Part shown: piece by piece, positions 53,077-60,599 of the stretch
How positions within the stretch are numbered: the stretch's first letter is position 1
Layout of the letters: the number at the start of each line of letters is the position of its first letter
Source of the DNA: Flavisolibacter longurius
GTDB taxonomy: Bacteria; Bacteroidota; Bacteroidia; Chitinophagales; Chitinophagaceae
Assembly (NCBI GenBank): GCA_014163555.1
Contig: JACJGO010000009.1
Coordinates: forward strand, 62,001-126,000
DNA: 64,000 nucleotides
Reading direction: 5' to 3'
Made by a program: the position numbers and the translations under genes
Notes under the pieces: model-generated
What the model was told of the DNA's origin: nothing
Seen by the model: the letters and a program-made list of their open reading frames with translations, nothing else
Databases searched by the model: none

Positions 53077-53084
53077 AATTTTGT
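53077..53084 (+). promoter_or_regulatory. TAnnTTTG promoter box before the PAP2/AUR1-like gene
   Basis: TAATTTTG, 21 bases before the ATG at 53106; this gene may also have its own promoter. Confidence 0.5.
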
Positions 53085-53105
53085 AGCCAAATCGGCTGCA
53101 AAAGT

Positions 53106-54092
53106 ATGATACCAGAATCCGGGTTAGAAGAAAGGGTGTTACGTTCATCACCAGCAAAAGCCATCGAAGAATCATCGCGACTAATTACACTGAAAAGCGT
53201 TCTTTTATGTGCGCTGCTTTCCGCTGCCTATTTAACCCTTTCCCGGGTACTCGTTGGATTTAAATCCGATCAGTTAGTGTTGGTAGGAATTTTTAATCTC
53301 TGCTTTTTTGCCAGTCGGGTGACAAGGCAATTCATTATCGGCTTCTCCATTTTTATCGTGTACTGGATCCTGTTCGATTACATGAAAGCCTTTCCGAATT
53401 ATTTGGTCAATGATGTTCACATTGCCGATTTATACGCTGCTGAAAAAGCCCTGTTTGGCATTTCAACAAATGGTACCATTTTAACGCCGAACGAATATTT
53501 TGCTTTGTATAATTCCAAAGCCGTTGATATTGTTACGGGCATTTTTTATCTCTGCTGGGTACCGGTTCCCTTGGCCTTTGCCGGGGTAATGTTTTTTAAA
53601 AACCGGGTTGCGTTTTTCCAGTTTTCCCTCACGTTTTTCTTGGTGAATATTCTGGGATTCATTGGCTATTATCTTTACCCGGCAGCTCCGCCGTGGTATG
53701 TAGCGCAGCATGGCTTTGATTTTTTAGCTTCTACGCCGGGCAATACGGCCGGGCTTTCCCGCTTCGACGATTTTTTTAATGTTTCTATTTTCGAAGGCAT
53801 TTATGCAAAAAGCTCCAATGTATTCGCTGCCATGCCCTCCATGCATGCGTCTTTTATGCTGATCGTGTTGTTCTATGGGTTGAAATACAGGATGAAAGGC
53901 TGGAATATCCTTTTTGCCATGATTATGACCGGCATCTGGTTTTCGGCCATTTATTCCAGCCACCACTATATTCTGGATGTTCTGGCCGGAATCGGCTGTG
54001 CCATTGCCGCCATAACCATTTTGCAATGGTGGATGAGTCGAAAAAGCGGTAAGCGCTTCCTTAATTCCCTCCTGTTTCACACATCGAATTAA
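53106..54092 (+). CDS. PAP2/AUR1-like membrane enzyme, probable inositol phosphoryl-ceramide synthase
   Basis: 328 residues with six or so membrane helices. The PAP2 core resembles AUR1: GYYLYPAAPPWYVAQHG near 186-202, AMPSMHASFMLIV near 242-254 (PSMH), and SSHHYILDVLAGIG near 283-296. IPC synthases move phosphoinositol from PI to ceramide. In this block that would yield an inositol sphingolipid. A plain lipid phosphatase is the alternative. Confidence 0.8.
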   Translation: MIPESGLEERVLRSSPAKAIEESSRLITLKSVLLCALLSAAYLTLSRVLVGFKSDQLVLVGIFNLCFFASRVTRQFIIGFSIFIVYWILFDYMKAFPNYLVNDVHIADLYAAEKALFGISTNGTILTPNEYFALYNSKAVDIVTGIFYLCWVPVPLAFAGVMFFKNRVAFFQFSLTFFLVNILGFIGYYLYPAAPPWYVAQHGFDFLASTPGNTAGLSRFDDFFNVSIFEGIYAKSSNVFAAMPSMHASFMLIVLFYGLKYRMKGWNILFAMIMTGIWFSAIYSSHHYILDVLAGIGCAIAAITILQWWMSRKSGKRFLNSLLFHTSN

Positions 54093-54202
54093 ATTTTTTT
54101 ACATTATTAATTGACTGGACGCAATCCTTCTGAACCGTTTGAATTTTTAGAATGTTAAAAGGGGAGAAAGCAGCCGGGTTGTACACAAATCTGGAAAGAT
54201 TA

Positions 54203-54222
54203 TTTATACTTTTTAGTATAAA
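54203..54222. promoter_or_regulatory. palindromic operator candidate upstream of sufB
   Basis: TTTATACT-TTTT-AGTATAAA: perfect 8-base arms and a 4-base spacer, centred 28 bases before the sufB ATG. It lies 6 bases upstream of the TAATTTTG box (54229-54236), where a repressor would block polymerase. The Rrf2 protein encoded at the end of the operon is the likely ligand. Confidence 0.65.
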
Positions 54223-54228
54223 CAGCCG

Positions 54229-54236
54229 TAATTTTG
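54229..54236 (+). promoter_or_regulatory. TAATTTTG promoter box, 4 bases before sufB ATG
   Basis: TAATTTTG followed by CAAC and the ATG at 54241; predicts a leaderless suf transcript. Confidence 0.65.
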
Positions 54237-54240
54237 CAAC

Positions 54241-55722
54241 ATGAAAACAGACCTAATTCAGCAGGAAAATGTTGTGGTGGATGAAAGCATGGACATTCTG
54301 GAACAGACCGTTCGAAATGAATACAAGTATGGCTTTGTTACCAACATTGAAGCTGATGAAGCCCCAAAAGGACTAAACGAGGATACCATCCGTTTTATCT
54401 CGGCAAAAAAAGAAGAGCCGGAATGGATGCTGGAGTGGCGCCTGAAGGCATTTCGCCAATGGCAAAAAATGAAAGAGCCGCATTGGGCCAACCTGAATTA
54501 TCCCGCTATCGATTACCAGGATATCATTTATTATTCTGCTCCCAAGCAAAAGGAAAAGCCCAAGAGTCTGGATGAAATTGACCCGGAACTGCGCAAAACG
54601 TTTGAAAAGCTGGGCATTTCCCTGGATGAGCAGAAACGCCTCACCGGTGTGGCTGTGGATGCTGTAATTGACTCTGTTTCAATTGCTACAACCTTCAAAG
54701 AACAACTGGGTGAGCTGGGAATCATCTTCTGCTCCATGAGTGAAGCCATTCAAAATCATCCGGACCTGATAAAACAATACCTGAGCTCGGTTGTACCAGT
54801 CACCGATAACTTTTTTGCTGCGCTGAATGCTGCCGTGTTCAGCGACGGCTCTTTTGTTTATATTCCAAAAGGCGTTCGCTGCCCGATGGAACTTTCCACC
54901 TATTTCCGTATCAATGCCGAAAATACCGGCCAGTTTGAGCGGACGCTGATTGTGGCCGAAGAAGGCAGTTACGTCAGCTACCTGGAAGGCTGCACGGCGC
55001 CCATGCGGGACGAAAACCAATTGCATGCCGCTGTGGTGGAACTGGTGGCCATGGACAACGCCGAGATCAAATACTCGACGGTGCAAAACTGGTATCCCGG
55101 CGACAAAGAAGGCAACGGTGGTATCTACAACTTCGTAACCAAGCGGGGTATCTGTAAAGGCGTGAATTCAAAAATTTCCTGGACACAGGTAGAAACCGGT
55201 TCGTCCATTACCTGGAAATACCCCAGCGTAATTCTGAAGGGGGATAACTCGGTAGGGGAGTTTTACTCTGTTGCCGTTACCAATAACTACCAGCAAGCCG
55301 ATACCGGTACCAAAATGATGCACCTGGGCAAAAACACTCGCAGCCGCATTGTATCAAAAGGTATTTCGGCCGGCTTTAGCCAGAACAGTTACCGCGGCCT
55401 GGTGCATGTAGGGAAAAACGCTACCGGTGCCCGCAACTTCTCGCAGTGCGATTCGCTCTTGCTGGGCGATAAATGCGGCGCCCATACCTTCCCATACATC
55501 GAAGTGAAAAACAAATCCGGCGTGGTAGAACACGAAGCCACTACCTCAAAAATCGGTGAAGACCAGATCTTCTACTGCAACCAACGCGGTATCGATACCG
55601 AAACGGCGGTAGCCCTGATTGTAAACGGATTTGCCAAAGAAGTAATGGCGCACCTGCCGATGGAATTCGCTGTCGAAGCACAGAAACTGCTTGCTATCAG
55701 CCTTGAGGGCAGCGTCGGATAA
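54241..55722 (+). CDS. sufB: Fe-S scaffold complex subunit SufB
   Basis: 493 residues; a member of the SufB/SufD beta-helix family with the SufB core motifs ([55 protein letters not shown] and [16 protein letters not shown]). SufB holds the nascent Fe-S cluster in the SufBC2D complex. First gene of the suf operon; SufC follows 66 bases later. Confidence 0.95.
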   Translation: MKTDLIQQENVVVDESMDILEQTVRNEYKYGFVTNIEADEAPKGLNEDTIRFISAKKEEPEWMLEWRLKAFRQWQKMKEPHWANLNYPAIDYQDIIYYSAPKQKEKPKSLDEIDPELRKTFEKLGISLDEQKRLTGVAVDAVIDSVSIATTFKEQLGELGIIFCSMSEAIQNHPDLIKQYLSSVVPVTDNFFAALNAAVFSDGSFVYIPKGVRCPMELSTYFRINAENTGQFERTLIVAEEGSYVSYLEGCTAPMRDENQLHAAVVELVAMDNAEIKYSTVQNWYPGDKEGNGGIYNFVTKRGICKGVNSKISWTQVETGSSITWKYPSVILKGDNSVGEFYSVAVTNNYQQADTGTKMMHLGKNTRSRIVSKGISAGFSQNSYRGLVHVGKNATGARNFSQCDSLLLGDKCGAHTFPYIEVKNKSGVVEHEATTSKIGEDQIFYCNQRGIDTETAVALIVNGFAKEVMAHLPMEFAVEAQKLLAISLEGSVG

Positions 55723-55788
55723 TCGCCTGTATGGATATGCATCTGACATCTCCACATCAAAATTTTAAAAACGATTCAAACTAGCATA

Positions 55789-56547
55789 ATGTTATCAATA
55801 CGGAATTTACACGCAAATATTGACGGAAAAGAAATCTTACGAGGCATCAACCTGGATATAAATGCAGGCGAAGTACATGCTATCATGGGACCTAACGGTT
55901 CGGGCAAAAGCACCTTGTCGGCCATTATAGCCGGCCGCACCGACTTCGAAGTAACGGAAGGAGAAATCAGCTTTATGGGCAAAGACCTCATGGAGCTTTC
56001 TCCCGAAGAAAGAGCCGGCGAAGGGATCTTCCTTTCTTTTCAATACCCCATCGAAATTCCGGGTTTGACAACGACCAACTTTATTAAAACGGCCGTAAAC
56101 GAAGTGCGTAAATACCGTGGCGAAGAACCGTTGGATGCGGTGCAGTTCCTGAAGAAGATGAAGGAAAAAATGAAACTGGTCAATATCGATCAGTCCTTGT
56201 TAAGCCGCTCTCTGAACGAAGGTTTTTCCGGTGGTGAAAAAAAACGCAACGAAATTTTCCAGATGGCCATGCTGGAGCCCAAACTGGCCATCCTCGATGA
56301 AACCGATTCGGGTCTCGACATTGATGCCATTCGAATAGTAGCCAACGGTGTAAACCAGTTGCGTACCGCAGACAATGCTGTTTTACTGGTTACGCACTAC
56401 CAGCGTTTGCTCGATTATATCGTTCCGGATTTTGTGCATGTATTGTACAGGGGCCGTATTGTAAAATCCGGTACGAAAGAACTGGCATTTGAACTGGAAG
56501 AAAGAGGATATGATTTTATCAAAGCCGAAGTAGAGCAAGGCGCTTAA
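55789..56547 (+). CDS. sufC: Fe-S assembly ATPase SufC
   Basis: 252 residues, ABC-type ATPase: Walker A GPNGSGKST near 34-42, ABC signature (NEGFSGGEKKRNEI), Walker B LAILDETDSGLDID near 164-177. It drives SufBC2D. The Asp-Ser in DETDSGLD is typical of SufC. It lies 10 bases before sufD. Confidence 0.95.
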   Translation: MLSIRNLHANIDGKEILRGINLDINAGEVHAIMGPNGSGKSTLSAIIAGRTDFEVTEGEISFMGKDLMELSPEERAGEGIFLSFQYPIEIPGLTTTNFIKTAVNEVRKYRGEEPLDAVQFLKKMKEKMKLVNIDQSLLSRSLNEGFSGGEKKRNEIFQMAMLEPKLAILDETDSGLDIDAIRIVANGVNQLRTADNAVLLVTHYQRLLDYIVPDFVHVLYRGRIVKSGTKELAFELEERGYDFIKAEVEQGA

Positions 56548-56557
56548 CCCAGAGCAC

Positions 56558-57859
56558 ATGAACACGATTGATATTATTAAAGAACGATACCAGCAGTTGC
56601 AATCGGCCAACGGGAGCAGTGTGTTGACGTCCATCGAACAGGATGCGTTCAATACGTTCAATACCCAGGGCATTCCAACTGTTAAGCATGAAGAATGGAA
56701 ATACACCCGCATCAGCGGCGTGTTCAACAAAGAATATGCATTTAACCCGGAAAGCTTACATACTACTGTTTATGCCAGCGATCTGGAAGGCATACGCCTT
56801 CCCGGTTACGAAGCTGCCAACGAACTTGTTTTTATAAACGGTTTGTATTCGCCCCAGCTGTCTACCATTCGTTCGGCCGACCTGACGGTGCTAAGCCTGG
56901 AAGAAGCCACCAAAGGGGAATACCGGGACCTGGTGCTACAGCACCTGGGCCAAAGCAGCAAATACATCAACGATGGCCTGAATGCGCTGAACACTGCATT
57001 TGCTGCCGAAGGCATTTTTATGCATGTGAAGCGGGGTAAGATTGTTGAGCATCCGGTTTATATCTACAACATCAGTGATGCCCGTTCGGCCAACATTTTA
57101 GCGCAGCCGCGAAGCCTGATCTATGTAGCACAGAACGCCCAGGTGATCATAACCGAAACCTATGCTACTATTGGTTCGCAGGAAAGTTTTACCAACCAGG
57201 TAACTGAGGTAGTGGTGGAGCAGGACGCAATCCTTGAGTATTACAAAATTCAAAACGATGTATCCCGAAGCAGTCAGGTAAATACAACGCATATTCGCCA
57301 GGTGGGCAAAAGCCTGGTGAACACCGTCACGGTTTCGCTGGAAGGCGGCATTGTACGCAACAACCTCAATATTGCCATGGAAGCCGAACATTCGGAATCG
57401 CATTTTTATGGCCTTTATTTTTTGAAAGGCGATACGCTGGTTGATAACCACACGGTGGTAGACAATGTAAAACCCAACTGCCTGAGCAACGAATTGTACA
57501 AAGGCGTGATTGATGATAATGGTACGGCTGTATTCAACGGGAAGATTTTTGTACAAAAGGATGCGCAAAAGACCAATGCGTTTCAGAGCAACAAAAACCT
57601 GCTGCTATCCGATAATGCAACGGTGAATACCAAGCCGCAGCTGGAGATTTTTGCCGATGATGTAAAATGTTCGCATGGTTGTACGGTAGGACAGTTGGAC
57701 GAGGAGGCATTCTTTTACCTGCGTTCGAGAGGCATCAGTGAAAAGGCAGCCAAGTCGCTCCTGATTCATGCGTTTGCCATCGACATTCTTGATCACATCA
57801 AGCCGGAAGCCATCCGCAATTATGTGGACAAACTGATCTCCGAACGACTGGATTTTTAA
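56558..57859 (+). CDS. sufD: Fe-S assembly protein SufD
   Basis: 433 residues of the SufB/D beta-helix family; the C-terminus has CSHGCTVGQLDEEAFFYLRSRG near 369-390, including the conserved His/Cys region. It partners SufB. Confidence 0.93.
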   Translation: MNTIDIIKERYQQLQSANGSSVLTSIEQDAFNTFNTQGIPTVKHEEWKYTRISGVFNKEYAFNPESLHTTVYASDLEGIRLPGYEAANELVFINGLYSPQLSTIRSADLTVLSLEEATKGEYRDLVLQHLGQSSKYINDGLNALNTAFAAEGIFMHVKRGKIVEHPVYIYNISDARSANILAQPRSLIYVAQNAQVIITETYATIGSQESFTNQVTEVVVEQDAILEYYKIQNDVSRSSQVNTTHIRQVGKSLVNTVTVSLEGGIVRNNLNIAMEAEHSESHFYGLYFLKGDTLVDNHTVVDNVKPNCLSNELYKGVIDDNGTAVFNGKIFVQKDAQKTNAFQSNKNLLLSDNATVNTKPQLEIFADDVKCSHGCTVGQLDEEAFFYLRSRGISEKAAKSLLIHAFAIDILDHIKPEAIRNYVDKLISERLDF

Positions 57860-57933
57860 ACACGGATTTTTTCACGAATTGCACAAATGTGGCGTTGTTA
57901 CGAGTTAAAGAAAGTGCAATCAAATTAGAAGAA

Positions 57934-59178
57934 ATGATAGAATCCTTAGCCATAGAAACAAAGTACGATGTGCAGGCTATTCGGCGCCAATTTCCGGCCT
58001 TAAGCCGTGAAGTAAAGGGGAAGCCTCTGGTGTACTTTGACAACGCTGCCACCACGCAAAAACCACAGGTGGTGATTGATGCCCTTGTAAACTATTACAG
58101 CAGCTACAACGCCAACATTCACCGCGGTATACACACCTTGGCCGAAGAGGCTACGGCGGCTTTTGAAGCCACCCGCGATGCGGTGCAGGCCTTTATCAAT
58201 GCACCCTCCCGCGACCAGATCATTTTTACCAGCGGTTGTACCGAAGGCATTAACCTGGTGGCGCAAACTTGGGGCCGGCAAAACATTGAGGCTGGCGATG
58301 AAGTGATTGTTTCCAATATGGAGCACCACTCCAACATTGTTCCCTGGTACCTGGTTTGCCAGGAGAAAGGCGCAACTCTGAAAGTCATTCCTATCAATGA
58401 GAATGGAGAATTGATTCTTGATGGATTTGAGGACATGCTTTCCGAACGGACGAAATTTGTTTCGGTAGTGCATGTGTCGAATGCGCTGGGAACGATCAAT
58501 CCCGTTAAAACCATTATTGAAAAAGCACACAAGGTTGGCGCCAAGGTGTTAGTGGATGGTGCGCAGTCAACCGTTCACCTGGATGTGGACGTGCAGGACA
58601 TGGACGCTGATTTCTTTGTTTTTTCATCGCACAAAGTATATGGTCCAACCGGTGTTGGTGCCTTATACGGCAAGCGTGAATTACTGGAAAGTATGCCGCC
58701 GTACCAGGGCGGGGGAGAGATGATCAAAGAAGTTTATTTCGACAACATCACCTATAACGAACTACCTTACAAATTTGAGGCGGGCACACCCAATATTGCC
58801 GATACCATTGCATTCAAAGCGGCGCTGGAATTCACCAAAAGCATTGGCAAAGATGCCATTCGCCGGCACGAAAATGAGTTGCTGGCCCATGCCACCGAAG
58901 CATTGAAAGATGTTCCGGGATTGCGCATCATTGGCAATGCAAAAGATAAGATCAGCGTGATCTCTTTTGTCATCGACAAGGTGCATCCGCAGGACTTGGG
59001 TATACTGCTGGATAACCGCGGAATCGCAGTTCGCACAGGGCATCATTGTGCACAACCACTAATGGATTGTTATCGCATTCCCGGAACCACGAGAGCATCT
59101 TTTGCGATGTACAATACAAAAGAGGAAGTGGATGCGCTGATCGCCGGGTTGCACAAAGCCGTAAAATTATTAACCTAA
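57934..59178 (+). CDS. sufS: cysteine desulfurase SufS
   Basis: 414 residues from ATG 57934; a GTG at 57889 is a possible longer start. PLP lysine in SSHKVYGPTGVGALYG near 228-243 and active Cys in RTGHHCAQPLMD near 363-374, as in group II SufS, which works with SufE. It starts 74 bases after sufD and ends 2 bases before sufE. Confidence 0.94.
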   Translation: MIESLAIETKYDVQAIRRQFPALSREVKGKPLVYFDNAATTQKPQVVIDALVNYYSSYNANIHRGIHTLAEEATAAFEATRDAVQAFINAPSRDQIIFTSGCTEGINLVAQTWGRQNIEAGDEVIVSNMEHHSNIVPWYLVCQEKGATLKVIPINENGELILDGFEDMLSERTKFVSVVHVSNALGTINPVKTIIEKAHKVGAKVLVDGAQSTVHLDVDVQDMDADFFVFSSHKVYGPTGVGALYGKRELLESMPPYQGGGEMIKEVYFDNITYNELPYKFEAGTPNIADTIAFKAALEFTKSIGKDAIRRHENELLAHATEALKDVPGLRIIGNAKDKISVISFVIDKVHPQDLGILLDNRGIAVRTGHHCAQPLMDCYRIPGTTRASFAMYNTKEEVDALIAGLHKAVKLLT

Positions 59179-59180
59179 AA

Positions 59181-59630
59181 ATGCAGGAACAACTGACCAT
59201 AGAAGAAATAGAAAGGGAGATTGTGGAAGAGTTTTCGCTCTTCGACAGTTGGGATGATAAATACGAATACATCATTGACCTGGGCAAAAAACTGCCACCG
59301 CTGGAGGACCAGTTTAAAGTAGACGAAAACAAGGTTCGGGGTTGCCAGTCGACCGTATGGCTGGCTGCGGATTTTCGAGATGGAAAGGTTTATTACAAAG
59401 CCGACAGTGATGCCGTGATTGTAAAAGGATTGATCAGCATGTTGATCCGGGTGCTTTCAGGACAAACACCGGATGCGATTGTGGCTGCCAAGCTGGGTTT
59501 CATTAATGAAATCGGCATGACCAGTCACCTGGCGCAAACCCGCAGCAATGGCCTTTTGGCAATGGTGAAGCAAATGAAAAATTATGCGCTGGCTTTTAAA
59601 GTAAAAGAAGCCGCAGCAAATAATCAATAA
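59181..59630 (+). CDS. sufE: sulfur-acceptor protein SufE
   Basis: 149 residues; the SufE core with the acceptor Cys in VRGCQSTVWLAADF near 49-62. It takes persulfide from SufS to SufB. The final codons and TAA stop lie in an AATAATT repeat. Confidence 0.93.
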   Translation: MQEQLTIEEIEREIVEEFSLFDSWDDKYEYIIDLGKKLPPLEDQFKVDENKVRGCQSTVWLAADFRDGKVYYKADSDAVIVKGLISMLIRVLSGQTPDAIVAAKLGFINEIGMTSHLAQTRSNGLLAMVKQMKNYALAFKVKEAAANNQ

Positions 59631-59656
59631 TTATTAATTAATAATTACTAATTATT
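59619..59656. repeat. 7-base repeat across the sufE stop
   Basis: AATAATC, AATAATT, ATTAATT, AATAATT, ACTAATT, then ATT; the first two units contain the last codons and TAA stop of sufE. The array runs up to the ATG of the next gene at 59657. Confidence 0.85.
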
Positions 59657-59968
59657 ATGGAACCTGATGTATTGCGTGAAAAAGTAGTGGAAACCTTGCA
59701 GACGATCTTCGATCCGGAGATCCCAGTGAGCATCTATGAATTGGGATTGATTTACCGCATCGATATCTTGCCAATCAACAATGTGCAGATTACGATGACG
59801 CTGACAGCACCAAGCTGCCCGGCGGCACAATCGTTGCCTGTAGAGGTAGATCAAAAGGTTCGGAAAATTGAAGGTGTAAACGACGTGCACGTTGCCGTTA
59901 CCTGGGATCCGCCATGGGACAAAAGCATGATGTCGGAAGTGGCCCAGTTGGAACTGGGATGGATGTAA
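59657..59968 (+). CDS. sufT: SufT-like DUF59 Fe-S assembly factor
   Basis: 103 residues, MIP18/DUF59 family: DPEIPVSIYELGLIY near 17-31 and TLTAPSCPAAQSLP near 50-63, the latter with a conserved Cys. It helps mature certain Fe-S proteins. In Bacteroidota it is commonly the last enzyme gene in suf operons. Name is by family and position. Confidence 0.85.
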   Translation: MEPDVLREKVVETLQTIFDPEIPVSIYELGLIYRIDILPINNVQITMTLTAPSCPAAQSLPVEVDQKVRKIEGVNDVHVAVTWDPPWDKSMMSEVAQLELGWM

Positions 59969-59969
59969 G

Positions 59970-59997
59970 GACGTGAAATGTCAAAGGTGAGACGTGA
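59970..59997. repeat. 7-base repeat GACGTGA after the SufT-like gene
   Basis: GACGTGA, AATGTCA, AAGGTGA, GACGTGA, starting one base after the TAA stop. The first unit and its single G spacer are the same as after pcm at 12547. Confidence 0.8.
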
Positions 59998-60113
59998 ATG
60001 CAGAAGGACTTTCGTTAGAAACATACTTACGATAGACTAGAGAAAGAAATTCACAATTGACGATTCACCAGTCACGATCTAATTGCTGTCTGAAAAAACA
60101 ACGAAAAAGATTC

Positions 60114-60599
60114 ATGAAAATTACCGCACAGGAAGAATATGGTTTACGGTTGCTGATCCGCATTGCGTCTTGCCGCGATACCAACGGCATGAGCATTCCG
60201 CAGCTAAGCGAGGCCGAGGGCATCAGTCCGCATTATGTGGCCAAGCTAACCCGCATCCTGCGTATTGGCGGATTTATTAACAGTACGCCGGGCAACAAGG
60301 GCGGCTATGTTCTTTCGATGCCTGCCCAGGAAATCATCATCAACAATGTGTTGAAAGCTCTCGGCGGTTCCCTCTTCGACCAGGAATTTTGCGGTTCACA
60401 CGCCGGTGCCATGAAGCTTTGCACCAATTCAGTCGATTGCTCATCACGGTCGCTTTGGCAAATGATCCAGTATACGGTTGATCAATTGCTCGACCGGGTA
60501 ACGCTGCATGATCTTGTTTGCACGGAAGAAAATTCGGCCAAAATGTTACGGCAGATCCTTATTCAGAAAGAGGAAAACCTGAATGTAGACGCTGGCTAG
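60114..60599 (+). CDS. Rrf2-family Fe-S-type transcription regulator
   Basis: 161 residues from ATG 60114. N-terminal winged helix (EEYGLRLLIRIASC and SEAEGISPHYVAKLTRILRIGG). Three cysteines at 93, 103 and 109 (FCGSHAGAMKLC, DC), spaced like the Fe-S ligands of IscR/SufR but with a longer first gap (9 instead of 5). It probably senses Fe-S status and controls suf via the sufB palindrome. Its last 41 bases overlap the convergent gene. Confidence 0.85.
   Translation: MKITAQEEYGLRLLIRIASCRDTNGMSIPQLSEAEGISPHYVAKLTRILRIGGFINSTPGNKGGYVLSMPAQEIIINNVLKALGGSLFDQEFCGSHAGAMKLCTNSVDCSSRSLWQMIQYTVDQLLDRVTLHDLVCTEENSAKMLRQILIQKEENLNVDAG

Noticed and set aside
57887-57934. Longer SufS start at ATG 57887 or GTG 57889
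   Set aside because: The ATG at 57887 is in another frame. The GTG is in frame but adds 15 residues before the usual SufS N-terminus; ATG 57934 is preferred, though the GTG is not excluded.
59945-59968. GAACTGGGATGGATG at the end of the SufT-like gene resembling the palindromic element's arm
   Set aside because: It encodes the normal C-terminus of DUF59 proteins (LELGWM-type), has no complementary arm nearby, and is probably a chance match.
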